A DNA stretch of 64,000 bases from Halomonas sp. S3-1-1 (lineage in GTDB: Bacteria > Pseudomonadota > Gammaproteobacteria > Pseudomonadales > Halomonadaceae). This document shows, piece after piece, positions 37,034 through 48,381 of the stretch. The notes beneath the pieces were generated by a model, which saw only the letters and a program-made list of their open reading frames with translations, was not told where the DNA came from and searched no databases. The DNA lies in assembly GCF_023757625.1 (NCBI RefSeq), contig NZ_JALGBZ010000003.1, forward strand, positions 1 to 64,000, given 5' to 3'. Positions within the stretch are counted from its first letter, which is position 1, and each line of letters opens with the position of its first letter. A program made the translations under genes and the position numbers.

Positions 37034-37597
37034 ATGCCTTTTACTGCTAAAAAACTGGTGATCCTGGATCGTGACGGTGTGGTCAACCAGGATTCTGATC
37101 ATTACATCAAAACCCTCGATGAGTGGGTGCCCTACCCGGCATCGATTGCCGCCATCGGTGAGCTGACACGCGCGGGCTTTACCGTAGCTTTGGCCACCAA
37201 CCAGTCTGGCCTCGCGCGCGGCTACTTCGATGAAGCGACGCTCAGCGCCATGCATGAAAAGCTCGAACGGCTGGTCGACAACGTGGGCGGCAAGATCTCG
37301 TATATCGCTTTTTGCCCCCACGGGCCTTCCGATGGCTGCCGCTGTCGAAAGCCGCTACCGGGGCTGCTTCTTGAAATACAAAGCGCGCTCGCCCTGGACT
37401 CGCTCCAAGGAAGCTGGATGGTCGGCGATAGCCTGCGCGATTTACAGGCCGGCGAGGCAGCGGGGAGCAAGCCGGTGCTGGTCAAAACCGGCAAGGGCCA
37501 AAAGACGCTTGAGAAGAACGAAGTGCTCGATAACGCGCGCGTTTTTGACGATCTTGCCGCGTTTACCCGCTGGCTGTTGGAAGAGCACGCCCACTGA
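37034..37597 (+). CDS. gmhB: D-glycero-beta-D-manno-heptose-1,7-bisphosphate 7-phosphatase
   Basis: HAD-type phosphatase in ADP-heptose synthesis, acting between the two HldE steps. The nucleophile motif is VILDRDGVVNQDSDHYI (DxD), followed by LATNQSGLARGYF. The zinc-binding CPHGPSDGCRCRKPLPGLL and MVGDSLRDLQAGEAAGSKP complete the family pattern. 187 residues is normal. Cotranscribed with the kinase-like gene and ended by a terminator shared with gyrB. Confidence 0.95.
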   Translation: MPFTAKKLVILDRDGVVNQDSDHYIKTLDEWVPYPASIAAIGELTRAGFTVALATNQSGLARGYFDEATLSAMHEKLERLVDNVGGKISYIAFCPHGPSDGCRCRKPLPGLLLEIQSALALDSLQGSWMVGDSLRDLQAGEAAGSKPVLVKTGKGQKTLEKNEVLDNARVFDDLAAFTRWLLEEHAH

Positions 37598-37617
37598 ATA
37601 TTTTATTCAACTTGCAT

Positions 37618-37647
37618 AAAAAACGCCGCGATAATCGCGGCGTTTTT
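37618..37647. terminator. Bidirectional terminator between gmhB and gyrB
   Basis: Stem ACGCCGCGA/TCGCGGCGT around 37623-37642 with loop TAA, preceded by six A and followed by five T. It can serve both converging genes. Confidence 0.88.
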
Positions 37648-37656
37648 CATTTTCAC

Positions 37657-37672
37657 TGTTTCACGTGAAACA
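37657..37672. promoter_or_regulatory. parS centromere site 2
   Basis: Perfect TGTTTCACGTGAAACA between the gmhB/gyrB terminator and the gyrB stop codon. Confidence 0.93.
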
Positions 37673-37679
37673 CATGGAC

Positions 37680-40139
<2,460 letters not shown>

Positions 40140-41243
40140 CTATCCGGTTGGGGCTAGCCGACCGACCCCGTGTTCGTCATGTTTCACGTGAAACATTCGG
40201 ATTTGAGTCGTTGGTTGCCACACGTCGCTGAGTACATCCGGATCGACGCTGGTGATGAATACCTGACACTGCATCTCTTCGAGCAGCGCGCAAAATAGCT
40301 TGCGGTGTTCGAAATCGAGCTCGGCCGGTAGATCGTCTATTAGATAAATGCATTGCCGCTTGGCACTGCTTTCCAGAAGCCGCCCCTGGGCAAGCTTCAG
40401 TGCGCTAACCACCAGCTTCTGCTGGCCTCTGGAAAGCACCTCAATGGCGGGCTGCTTGCTTAGCCGTATGCGAAGGTCTGCCCGCTGCGGTCCCTGCTGG
40501 GTAAAGCCCATTTGCTGGTCCGATGCACGGCTGGCTTTCAACACGTCTGAAAGCGAGCGTTTGACGTCCCAACCGCGGGCATAGCGAAGCGTTAGCCCTT
40601 CAATGGGCAACAGGCGTTCGAGCGTCTGTTCGAAAACGGGCAAAAACGCGCTAAACCAGGTTTGACGCAGCGCGTCCATTCGCTCGCCGGATTCGCAAAG
40701 CTCCTGCTCCCACACCGCAATTTCCGCATCGGTTATTCTACCACGCCTTAGCAGCGCATTCCGATGTTTCACCGCGCGGCGAGCGCGTTTCCAGGCGTGC
40801 AAAAAATCGTGTTTCACGTGAAACACACCCCAATCCATGAACTCGCGTCGCCCGGCGGGCGAGCCCTCCAATAGGCGAAAGGCATCCGGGTTTATAAGCT
40901 GAAGGGGCATGGCATCGACCAGTTCGGCCAGACGTACGCCTTTCTGCCCCTTCAAACGCAGCTCCAGCTCGCGCTCAGCGCGAAGGCGCCGCACCCCAAG
41001 GGCAACCTCCGGGTCACCGGCCAAGCGGCCGTAGAGCGTCATGGCGGGGGCTTCGAACTGTATGGCGTGCTTGAGCTGGCGGGTACGAAACGAGCGTCCC
41101 ATACCGAGGATGTGAATACCTTCAAGCAGAGTGGTCTTGCCGCTGCCGTTCGAACCGTGAATCAGGTTGACGTGGGGCGACGGCGCAAGCTCTACCGTGG
41201 CCAGGTTTCGAATGCCTTGAAAGTTGAGCTGGGTCAGGCTCAT
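40140..41243 (-). CDS. recF: DNA replication and repair protein RecF
   Basis: SMC-like ATPase that acts with RecO and RecR to load RecA at gaps. Walker A is GSNGSGKTTLLEGIHILGMG near residue 30, the signature motif is VLSRGQQKLVVSALKLAQGR and Walker B is YLIDDLPAELD. At 367 residues it is a little longer than E. coli RecF, the excess being a C-terminal tail. Two parS sites lie inside it, each read as FHVKH: mid-protein (GVFHVKHDF) and in the tail (RMFHVKHDE). A terminator separates it from dnaN upstream. Confidence 0.96.
   Translation of the reverse strand: MSLTQLNFQGIRNLATVELAPSPHVNLIHGSNGSGKTTLLEGIHILGMGRSFRTRQLKHAIQFEAPAMTLYGRLAGDPEVALGVRRLRAERELELRLKGQKGVRLAELVDAMPLQLINPDAFRLLEGSPAGRREFMDWGVFHVKHDFLHAWKRARRAVKHRNALLRRGRITDAEIAVWEQELCESGERMDALRQTWFSAFLPVFEQTLERLLPIEGLTLRYARGWDVKRSLSDVLKASRASDQQMGFTQQGPQRADLRIRLSKQPAIEVLSRGQQKLVVSALKLAQGRLLESSAKRQCIYLIDDLPAELDFEHRKLFCALLEEMQCQVFITSVDPDVLSDVWQPTTQIRMFHVKHDEHGVGRLAPTG
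40180..40195. promoter_or_regulatory. parS centromere site 3 (inside recF)
   Basis: Perfect TGTTTCACGTGAAACA within the last codons of recF, where it is translated as MFHVKH in the non-conserved tail. Confidence 0.92.
40810..40825. promoter_or_regulatory. parS centromere site 4 (inside recF)
   Basis: Perfect TGTTTCACGTGAAACA in the middle of recF, translated as VFHVKH. Confidence 0.92.
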
Positions 41244-41271
41244 TGCTTAATCGCCTTGCTGCCAATGCGTG

Positions 41272-41301
41272 AAAAAAACGGCGCCTTTGAATTAGGCGCC
41301 G
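41272..41301 (-). terminator. Terminator between dnaN and recF
   Basis: On the minus strand CGGCGCCT (41301-41294) pairs with AGGCGCCG (41286-41279) across a seven-base loop, followed by seven T (41278-41272). It sits 16 bases after the dnaN stop and 29 before recF. Confidence 0.85.
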
Positions 41302-41316
41302 CCTTGCCAAGTGACA

Positions 41317-42423
41317 TCAAAGCCGCATGGGCATGACCACGTAGAGTGCATCGCCGCCGCCTGGCTCTTCCAACAGCGCGCTGCTGTTCGGGTCGGCCAG
41401 CGTCATCTGCACACGGTCCTCATTGAGCACCGCCAGCACATCGACCAGATAGCCGACGTTGAAGCCGACTTCCATGGTAGGGCCGGTATATTCGATCGCC
41501 ACGTTCTCTTCGGCTTCTTCCTGCTCCGGGTTGTTGGCCATCACCTTGAGGTTACCCTCTTCCAGATACAAACGCACGCCACGGTACTTTTCGTTGGAGA
41601 GAATCGCGGTGCGCGACAGCACCTGACGCAGCTCGGCGCGCTCGGCGATGAGTACCTTGTCGCCGTTTTTGGGCACCACGCGCTCGTAGTCGGGGAACTT
41701 GCCGTCAATCAGTTTCGAGGTGAAAGTGAAGTCGCCGGTGTGAGCGCGCAGATGGGTAGCGCCTAGCGTCAGGCTCACCGGCTCGTCGCTGTCGTCAAGA
41801 AGGCGCGAAAGCTCGAGGATGCCCTTACGGGGCACGATCATTTTCTGGCCCTGTTCGACGCTGACATCGACATCCCGCGAACACATCGCCAGCCGGTGAC
41901 CGTCGGTAGCTACGGCGCGCAAAAGCTGATTCTGGATATCGAGCAGCATCCCGTTCAGGTAGTAGCGGACGTCCTGCTGCGCCATGGCAAAGGAGGTCGC
42001 TTCGATCAGGTGCTTGAGCGTGCCGCGCGGGATGCTCAGCTCCTGACTGCCTTCGCCATCCTCGATGTTGGGAAACTCCGCAACCGGCAGGGTCGATAGC
42101 GTGAACCGCGAGCGGCCGCTGCGCAGTACCGCCCGCCCCTCTTCGAGGGCCAGCTGGATCTCGGACTGATCCGGCAGGGATTTACAGATGTCCATCAACT
42201 TGCGCGCGGGAACGGTCGCGCCGCCCTCCTGCTCCACCTGGCTTGCCACCGTGCGGCCAACCAGCTCGACCTCGAGGTCGGTGCCGGTCAGCGCGACTTG
42301 ATCGCCCTCGACCTGAATCAGCACGTTGGAGAGCACCGGTAGCGTTTGACGGCGCTCGACCACGCCCGCTACCAGCGTAAGGGGACGTAGCAGCGCCTCT
42401 CGGGAAATTGAAAACTTCATCAC
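41317..42423 (-). CDS. dnaN: DNA polymerase III beta subunit (sliding clamp)
   Basis: Ring-shaped processivity clamp of the replicase. It starts MKFSISREALLRPLTLVAGV (second ATG). Three clamp domains of about 120 residues follow, and the C-terminus GDALYVVMPMRL matches the family's closing MPMR-L. 368 residues is standard. Between dnaA and dnaN (42424-42499) I see no terminator, so the two are probably cotranscribed. Confidence 0.98.
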   Translation of the reverse strand: MMKFSISREALLRPLTLVAGVVERRQTLPVLSNVLIQVEGDQVALTGTDLEVELVGRTVASQVEQEGGATVPARKLMDICKSLPDQSEIQLALEEGRAVLRSGRSRFTLSTLPVAEFPNIEDGEGSQELSIPRGTLKHLIEATSFAMAQQDVRYYLNGMLLDIQNQLLRAVATDGHRLAMCSRDVDVSVEQGQKMIVPRKGILELSRLLDDSDEPVSLTLGATHLRAHTGDFTFTSKLIDGKFPDYERVVPKNGDKVLIAERAELRQVLSRTAILSNEKYRGVRLYLEEGNLKVMANNPEQEEAEENVAIEYTGPTMEVGFNVGYLVDVLAVLNEDRVQMTLADPNSSALLEEPGGGDALYVVMPMRL

Positions 42424-42499
42424 TACTCCAGGTTAAAGGATCAAAGGCCGCATCGGCTCGTCGAATATCAGTGTATGCACAAGGCGCGTTGGCAAAGGC

Positions 42500-43960
42500 T
42501 CAACTGGTGAGCAGGCGCATGAGGTTTTTGTAATCCTCGCGAATGTCGGCGCTCTCTTCCTGCAGCGTTTTGACCTTGCGACAGGCGTGTAGCACCGTCG
42601 TATGGTCGCGCCCGCCAAAGGCGTCGCCGATTTCCGGCAGACTGTGGTTGGTCAGTTCCTTGGCTAGAGCCATCGCCACCTGGCGCGGCCTTGCGACCGA
42701 GCGCGAACGGCGCTTTGAGAGCAGATCCGCCACCTTGATCTTGTAGTATTCCGCCACCGTGCGCTGGATGTTGTCCACGCCCACCTGCTTGTCCTGAAGT
42801 GCGAGCAGATCCTTTAGCGATTCGCGGATAAAATCCTGAGTGATCGGCTTGCCCATGAAGTGGGAGTCGGCGATGACTTTTTTGAGCGCGCCTTCGAGCT
42901 CGCGCACGTTGGAGCGAATCTTCTGGGCGATGAAAAAAGCGGCATCATGCGGCAAATCGACGCTTGCCTGGTCGGCTTTCTTCATCAGGATCGCCACGCG
43001 GGTTTCAAGCTCCGGCGGCTCGATGGCCACGGTCAACCCCCAGCCAAAGCGCGATTTCAAGCGCTCTTCTACCCCGTTGATCTCCTTGGGGTAGCGGTCC
43101 GAGGTCAGAATCATCTGCTGGCCGCCTTCCAAAAGCGCGTTGAAGGTGTGGAAAAACTCTTCCTGAGAGCGCTCCTTTCCGGCAAAAAACTGAATATCAT
43201 CAATGAGTAGCGCGTCGACGCTGCGATAAAAACGCTTAAAGTCGTTAATCGCGTTGAGCTGTAGCGCCTTGACCATATCGGCGACGAAGCGCTCGGAGTG
43301 CAGATAGACCACGCGGGCATTTTCACGCTTGCCCGCCAGGGCGTTGCCCACCGCGTGCATCAGGTGGGTTTTACCCAGCCCCACCCCGCCATAAAGAAAC
43401 AGCGGATTGTAGGCGCCGCCCGGGTTTTCCGACACCTGCCGGGAGGCCGCGCGGGCGAGTTGGTTCGACTTACCCTCGACAAACTTGTCGAAAGTGAAAT
43501 TGGGGTTGAGGCCGCTTGCGTGCTTGAGGCTCCCCTCGACCTGTACCTGGCGTTCGCCGGTACGTTTACCCGCAGACTCTTCACGCTCGGCATCGATTTC
43601 GCGCTCATCGGCAATATCGCCGCGCGGCGGGGTATGAACAGCCGGCGCGGCGGGGCGCTGTGGCGCGGCTGACACCGGATTACCCAGCTCTCGCGGCTGG
43701 GGGGCGGCCGCACGGCGGCTGCCAACGGTCAGACTCACCTTGGGCGGCTTTGCCGGTGATAGCTCGCGGATCAGTTCACTAATGCGCTTGGCGTATTTAT
43801 CGCTCACCCAGTCGCGCACAAAGCGGTTGGGCGCCAGCAAGCAGAGCTCGTTGGCGTCTCCTTCTTCGGCCTGCAAAGGGCGAATCCATGTATTGAACTG
43901 CTGGGAGCTTAGTTCGTCCTGCAGATAATCCAGGCACTGCTGCCAAAGCGCGAGTGACAC
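42500..43960 (-). CDS. dnaA: Chromosomal replication initiator protein DnaA
   Basis: Binds DnaA boxes at oriC and melts the origin. Domain I is residues 1-80 ([20 protein letters not shown]), with a variable linker to about 145. The AAA+ part has Walker [16 protein letters not shown] and Walker [13 protein letters not shown]. The C-terminal DNA-binding helix-turn-helix has [20 protein letters not shown] and [14 protein letters not shown]. 486 residues. A minus-strand -10 TACAAT at 43997-43992 may be its promoter, with the DnaA box at 44014-44022 over the -35 position. Confidence 0.98.
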   Translation of the reverse strand: MSLALWQQCLDYLQDELSSQQFNTWIRPLQAEEGDANELCLLAPNRFVRDWVSDKYAKRISELIRELSPAKPPKVSLTVGSRRAAAPQPRELGNPVSAAPQRPAAPAVHTPPRGDIADEREIDAEREESAGKRTGERQVQVEGSLKHASGLNPNFTFDKFVEGKSNQLARAASRQVSENPGGAYNPLFLYGGVGLGKTHLMHAVGNALAGKRENARVVYLHSERFVADMVKALQLNAINDFKRFYRSVDALLIDDIQFFAGKERSQEEFFHTFNALLEGGQQMILTSDRYPKEINGVEERLKSRFGWGLTVAIEPPELETRVAILMKKADQASVDLPHDAAFFIAQKIRSNVRELEGALKKVIADSHFMGKPITQDFIRESLKDLLALQDKQVGVDNIQRTVAEYYKIKVADLLSKRRSRSVARPRQVAMALAKELTNHSLPEIGDAFGGRDHTTVLHACRKVKTLQEESADIREDYKNLMRLLTS

Positions 43961-44300
43961 TCATCTCACCATCAGTTGAAAACGGCCGACTATTGTAGCG
44001 CTCAGCCTCCCTGTTATCCACACGTGTAAAGGCCCCTTTTTGGCCTGTGGACAACTTTGCGCGAGCTAGCGGGAAAAGTTCGGTGTGGGGTGGGGACAGC
44101 TCGTCCGATCGCGTTTTTCTCCCGCGCTATACACACCCCTTTCACATCTTTCAAGCCGCTTTTTGACGGCTTATGCACACATTTTTTATAACTTTAACCA
44201 GCTGTTAATAAAATATTAAAACCACTTATCCACAAATAGTATCCCCACCATTAATAACAGCAGGTTTTAAATAACTTCATTAGTAATAGTAGTGTCTCGA
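43961..44300. other. Chromosomal origin oriC
   Basis: Gene-free stretch between dnaA and rpmH. DnaA boxes: TTATCCACA at 44014-44022 and 44226-44234, TTGTCCACA on the minus strand at 44054-44046, and TTATGCACA at 44171-44179. The A/T-rich part at 44180-44222 (ATTTTTTATAACTTTAAC and onward) is the likely unwinding element. TAGTAATAGTAG at 44281-44292 resembles a DnaA-trio. Few GATC sites are present. Origin position between dnaA and rpmH is as in Pseudomonas. Confidence 0.88.
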
Positions 44301-44367
44301 TGCGCACGCTTTGAAGACACGTTGTGGGGCGTTAGAAGGTTTTTAGCGCTTTTTGTACGCATAAAAA

Positions 44368-44396
44368 TTGCACCGGGGGCGCGAAGTCTCTACAAT
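44368..44396 (+). promoter_or_regulatory. Predicted rpmH promoter
   Basis: TTGCAC (44368-44373), a 17-base spacer and TACAAT (44391-44396) form a near-consensus sigma70 promoter about 90 bases before rpmH. Confidence 0.7.
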
Positions 44397-44491
44397 TTCC
44401 GGTCTTGAATTGGATCTCCCCGGCTAGTTGCTCACTGGACCGGGTCGTTTGGAATTCACTTTCGTCCTAAACCACGTGGGAATAACGAGTT

Positions 44492-44626
44492 ATGAAACGC
44501 ACTTTTCAACCCAGCGTTCTCAAGCGCAAGCGCGCGCATGGCTTCCGTGCTCGTATGGCAACCAAAAACGGCCGTGCCGTTATCAATCGCCGTCGCGCCA
44601 AGGGCCGCAAGCGTCTGAGCGCCTGA
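44492..44626 (+). CDS. rpmH: 50S ribosomal protein L34
   Basis: Small basic protein of the large ribosomal subunit, 44 residues, starting [20 protein letters not shown] and ending [12 protein letters not shown]. Both ends are diagnostic and the length is standard. It begins the rpmH-rnpA-yidC-mnmE series, which runs away from oriC in the opposite direction to dnaA. Confidence 0.98.
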   Translation: MKRTFQPSVLKRKRAHGFRARMATKNGRAVINRRRAKGRKRLSA

Positions 44627-44639
44627 TTTCAGATTGCGT

Positions 44640-45041
44640 GTGTCGCATCAGGGCTTTCCCCGGGATTTACGTTTACTGAATGCCGGGGATTTCAGCCACG
44701 TATTCGAGCAGGCAGACCTCAAGGTCCACGGCAAAGGCATGATGGCGCTCGCGCGCTTTTCGCCTCGAGGACATCCTCGCGTTGGATTTGTGGTCAGTAA
44801 GAAGAACGTCAAGCTCGCCGTCGATCGTAACCGCTTCAAGCGTCTTGTTAGAGAATCCATTCGACTTCGTCAGCACCGCCTTCCCGCGATGGATATCGTG
44901 GTATTGGCAAAACGCGGCGTACAGGATATCGATAATGACACCCTTGCCCGCCAGCTACACGGCATGTGGAAACGACTCGCCCGAGAGGCAACGGCCGCCG
45001 CACCGCCTTCCCTGCTTGAAAACGCTACGCATGGCGCTTGA
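44640..45041 (+). CDS. rnpA: Ribonuclease P protein component
   Basis: Basic protein cofactor of RNase P. The RNR motif is in KKNVKLAVDRNRFKRLVRES near residue 56, preceded by HPRVGFVVSKK, followed by LPAMDIVVLAKRG. The GTG at 44640 puts five codons before FPRDLRLL, matching the E. coli layout; a TTG two codons upstream is possible. About 133 residues. It lies 13 bases after rpmH. Confidence 0.93.
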   Translation: MSHQGFPRDLRLLNAGDFSHVFEQADLKVHGKGMMALARFSPRGHPRVGFVVSKKNVKLAVDRNRFKRLVRESIRLRQHRLPAMDIVVLAKRGVQDIDNDTLARQLHGMWKRLAREATAAAPPSLLENATHGA

Positions 45042-45066
45042 TTCAACACGTCGCTGCTCGACCCGG

Positions 45067-45087
45067 GCCTGCCTTCTGGCAGGCTTT
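45067..45087 (+). terminator. Hairpin in the rnpA-yidC gap (possible weak terminator)
   Basis: GCCTGCC (45067-45073) pairs with GGCAGGC (45078-45084) across TTCT, followed only by TTT. It may attenuate or stabilise the transcript rather than end it. Confidence 0.45.
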
Positions 45088-45156
45088 CGTGTGTCTTGGG
45101 CCGAGTAAACGGCGCTGCGCCATTGGCATGTTCACCACCCATCGGGCAGACCCCTC

Positions 45157-46842
45157 ATGGACGTAAAACGACTTTTATTGCTGATTCCACTGGCCATACT
45201 GGCCTATCTACTGGTGATCCAGTGGAATCAGGACTACGGGCAGACCAGCTTCGAATCGACGCCGGAAATCACCCAGCGCGACAACACCCCGGCCGATGAA
45301 GGCGCAAACCGCGACAATCTGACCGTCCCCAGCAGCGGTGCCCCGCAGGGTAGCGCCGACGAAGGGCTACCGGCGGAGTCGGCAAGCGATGCTGCCAGCC
45401 GCGATTTCATCGCCGTCACCACCGACGTGCTGGACGTGCGCATCGACCCTTACGGCGGCGACATCGTTTTTGCCGCCCTGCCCCAGCACGAGATGACGCT
45501 GGATTCCGAGCGCAACTACGTGCTGCTCTCGGACAACGCCACGCGAAGCTACGTCGCGCGTTCGGGCATTCAGCTCGATGGCCAGGCCAGCCGTATCGCC
45601 TTTACGCCGGAGCGCACCGAATACCGCCTGGGCAACGACGAGCAGACGCTCAACGTCGACCTGACCGCCGACGTCAATGGCGTCGAGATCACCAAGCGGC
45701 TGACCTTCGAGCGCGGCAACTACGCGGTCGACGTCGACTACTTCGTGGCGAACAACACCGATGCGCCGGTCAGCGCCCGCTTTATCGGCCAATTGGCGCG
45801 CGATAACAGCCCTGACCCCTCCAGCGGCGTGACGCTGGGCATGAACTCCTACATGGGCGCGGCATACTCCACGCCGGACACGCGCTACGAAAAAATCGAC
45901 TTCGAAGATATTCAAAATAGTAACTTCCAGAATCGCGAGGCCGAAGGCGGCTGGATCGCGATCATCCAGCACTACTTCGTTTCTGCCTGGGCGCCGAAGC
46001 AGAACGAGCAAAACCTTTTTTATGTCACCACCGACGCGCGCGATCGCAACGTGGTCGCCTTTGCCGGCCCGACCAGCAGCGTCGCCGCCGAAGGTGAAGC
46101 AACCCTAGGGGCCACGCTCTACATGGGCCCGAAGGTGCAGGACTATTTGGAACAGGTCGCCCCCAACCTTCAGCTGACCGTGGACTACGGCTGGCTCTGG
46201 TTCATCGCCAATCCGCTGTTCTGGCTTCTCGATCATATCCAGGACATCGTCGGCAACTGGGGCTGGTCGATCGTGCTTCTGACCGTGCTGGTCAAAGCCG
46301 TGCTCTTCCCGCTATCCGCCAAGGCCTACAAGTCGATGGCGCGCATGCGCAAGCTCGGACCGGAGATGCAGCGGCTTAAAGAGACCTACGGCGACGATCG
46401 CCAGAAGATGTCTCAGGAGATGATGAAGTTCTACCAGAAAGAGAAGATCAACCCGCTCGGCGGCTGTCTTCCGATTGTGGTGCAGATGCCGGTGTTCATC
46501 GCGCTGTACTGGATGCTTCTGGAGTCCGTGGAACTTCGCCACGCGCCGTTCATTTTCTGGATTCAGGATCTCTCGGTGAAGGACCCCTACTTCATCCTGC
46601 CGATTCTGATGGGCGTGTCGATGTTCGTGCAGCAGATGCTCAACCCGACGCCTCCGGACCCGATGCAGGCGAAGATCATGCGGCTACTGCCGATCATCTT
46701 CACCTTCTTCTTCCTGTGGTTCCCGGCGGGTCTGGTCATCTACTGGGTGGTCAACAACATTATCTCGGTGGCGCAGCAGTACTTCATCACCAAGCGCATA
46801 GAGAACGACCCAAGCGTTGGTAAAGGGATGCGAACCAAGTAA
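45157..46842 (+). CDS. yidC: Membrane protein insertase YidC
   Basis: Inserts and folds inner-membrane proteins alone or with SecYEG. An N-terminal span (LLLLIPLAILAYLLVIQW) is followed by a large periplasmic domain (about residues 60-340). The conserved core has GWSIVLLTVLVKAVLFPLSA, the cytosolic hairpin MARMRKLGPEMQRLKETYGD, and GGCLPIVVQMPVFIALYWML. 561 residues matches gammaproteobacterial YidC. The upstream gap of 115 bases lacks yidD. Confidence 0.97.
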   Translation: MDVKRLLLLIPLAILAYLLVIQWNQDYGQTSFESTPEITQRDNTPADEGANRDNLTVPSSGAPQGSADEGLPAESASDAASRDFIAVTTDVLDVRIDPYGGDIVFAALPQHEMTLDSERNYVLLSDNATRSYVARSGIQLDGQASRIAFTPERTEYRLGNDEQTLNVDLTADVNGVEITKRLTFERGNYAVDVDYFVANNTDAPVSARFIGQLARDNSPDPSSGVTLGMNSYMGAAYSTPDTRYEKIDFEDIQNSNFQNREAEGGWIAIIQHYFVSAWAPKQNEQNLFYVTTDARDRNVVAFAGPTSSVAAEGEATLGATLYMGPKVQDYLEQVAPNLQLTVDYGWLWFIANPLFWLLDHIQDIVGNWGWSIVLLTVLVKAVLFPLSAKAYKSMARMRKLGPEMQRLKETYGDDRQKMSQEMMKFYQKEKINPLGGCLPIVVQMPVFIALYWMLLESVELRHAPFIFWIQDLSVKDPYFILPILMGVSMFVQQMLNPTPPDPMQAKIMRLLPIIFTFFFLWFPAGLVIYWVVNNIISVAQQYFITKRIENDPSVGKGMRTK

Positions 46843-46863
46843 TCGCTCCCCGCACTTGACTCA

Positions 46864-46898
46864 CCAGACCCCCGCCCCGTGCGGGGGTCTGGCGTTTT
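46864..46898 (+). terminator. Terminator after yidC
   Basis: Stem CCAGACCCCCGC (46864-46875) with GCGGGGGTCTGG (46881-46892), loop CCCGT, then CGTTTT. Confidence 0.8.
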
Positions 46899-46944
46899 GA
46901 GCGCCGCGAATTCACACTATCGCCATTCATTCAAGAGACGCGCC

Positions 46945-48315
46945 ATGGCCTCAACACTCTACACCCAGGACACGATCGCAGCGCTGGCTACCCCGCCCGG
47001 GCGCGGCGGAGTCGGCATCATTCGGGTCTCAGGACCTGCCTGCGGCGATATCGCCACCGCACTGCTGGGGCGATGCCCGGTCAACCGCTACGCGCACTAC
47101 GGGCCGTTTCATGGCGAGCAAGGCATCATCGATGAAGGCATCGCGCTTTCATTTGAAGGCCCGAACTCCTTCACCGGCGAGGACGTGCTGGAGCTTCAGG
47201 GCCACGGCGGGCCGATCATCATGGACATGCTGCTCGAGCGCTGCGTGGCGCTCGGCGCGCGCCTCGCCCGCCCAGGCGAGTTCTCCGAGCGCGCCTTTCT
47301 AAACGACAAGCTGGATCTTGCCCAGGCCGAGGCGATCGCCGATCTGATCGACGCCACGTCGCGCTCGGCCGCCGAAAACGCCGTGCGCTCGCTGCAGGGC
47401 GAGTTTTCGAACCGGGTATCACAGCTGGTCGAACGGCTGATTGCGCTGCGCGTCTATGTAGAGGCCGCCATCGACTTCCCCGAGGAGGAGATCGACTTTC
47501 TCGCCGACGGCCACGTGGCCACACGGCTGCAGGCCGTACGGAAGGAGCTAGAGTCGGTACGCCGCGCCGCGGGCCAGGGCGCGCTGTTGCGTGAAGGCAT
47601 GAGCGTGGTGATCGCCGGGCGACCCAACGCCGGCAAATCGAGTCTTTTGAACGCGCTGACCGAGCAGGAGACGGCGATCGTCACCGACATCGCCGGCACC
47701 ACCCGGGACGTGCTGCGCGAGCATATCCATATCGACGGGATGCCGCTTCACGTGATCGACACGGCCGGACTCAGGGACACGCCGGATGCGGTGGAGAAGA
47801 TCGGCGTGGCCCGCGCCTGGGCGGAAATCGAAAAAGCCGACCGGGTGCTTCTGATGGTGGACGCCGCAACGACCGAGGCGACGGATCCGATGGCGATCTG
47901 GCCGGAGTTCGTCGAACGCCTGCCTCAGCTTTCGCGACTCACGCTGGTGCGCAACAAGATCGATGAGAGCGAAGAAGCCGCGGGTATCGATTTATCCACA
48001 GCCACCCCGACGCTGCGTCTGTCGGCGAAGACCGGGGCGGGTGTGGACAGTTTGAAAAAGCATCTCAAGGACGTGATGGGCTTTGCCGCCACCACCGAGG
48101 GGCGTTTCTCGGCTCGCCGGCGCCACCTGGACGCGCTGGACCGAGCATTGGCCGCACTCGATAACGGCCGCGCCCAGCTCGAAGGCCTAAGCGCCGGTGA
48201 GCTGCTCGCCGAAGACCTGCGCGACGCCCAAGGGGCGCTTGGCGAGATCACCGGCGAGTTCAGCGCCGACGATCTGCTCGGCGAGATTTTCGGCAGCTTC
48301 TGCATCGGCAAGTAG
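46945..48315 (+). CDS. mnmE: tRNA modification GTPase MnmE
   Basis: With MnmG makes 5-carboxymethylaminomethyl-uridine at tRNA wobble positions. The N-terminal formyl-THF domain has [16 protein letters not shown]. The GTPase part has [15 protein letters not shown], the DIAGTTRD switch and [12 protein letters not shown]. The C-terminus ends CIGK, matching the catalytic CxGK. The ATG at 46945 gives 456 residues, the family length. mnmG is not adjacent. Confidence 0.97.
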   Translation: MASTLYTQDTIAALATPPGRGGVGIIRVSGPACGDIATALLGRCPVNRYAHYGPFHGEQGIIDEGIALSFEGPNSFTGEDVLELQGHGGPIIMDMLLERCVALGARLARPGEFSERAFLNDKLDLAQAEAIADLIDATSRSAAENAVRSLQGEFSNRVSQLVERLIALRVYVEAAIDFPEEEIDFLADGHVATRLQAVRKELESVRRAAGQGALLREGMSVVIAGRPNAGKSSLLNALTEQETAIVTDIAGTTRDVLREHIHIDGMPLHVIDTAGLRDTPDAVEKIGVARAWAEIEKADRVLLMVDAATTEATDPMAIWPEFVERLPQLSRLTLVRNKIDESEEAAGIDLSTATPTLRLSAKTGAGVDSLKKHLKDVMGFAATTEGRFSARRRHLDALDRALAALDNGRAQLEGLSAGELLAEDLRDAQGALGEITGEFSADDLLGEIFGSFCIGK

Positions 48316-48333
48316 CACCGGCCACCTTTGTGA

Positions 48334-48345
48334 GTAAGTGCTTAC
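48334..48345. repeat. GTRAGYGCTYAC palindrome, copy 4
   Basis: GTAAGTGCTTAC, preceded by TGA, in the gap between the converging mnmE and MetE-like genes. Confidence 0.55.
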
Positions 48346-48381
48346 TTTTCTTACAGAGCTTATTGAATAGGCTATTAGCCT

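Noticed and set aside
47992..48000. TTATCCACA (DnaA box) inside mnmE
   Set aside because: A given nine-base word is expected about 0.5 times by chance in 64 kb on both strands; no origin features surround it.
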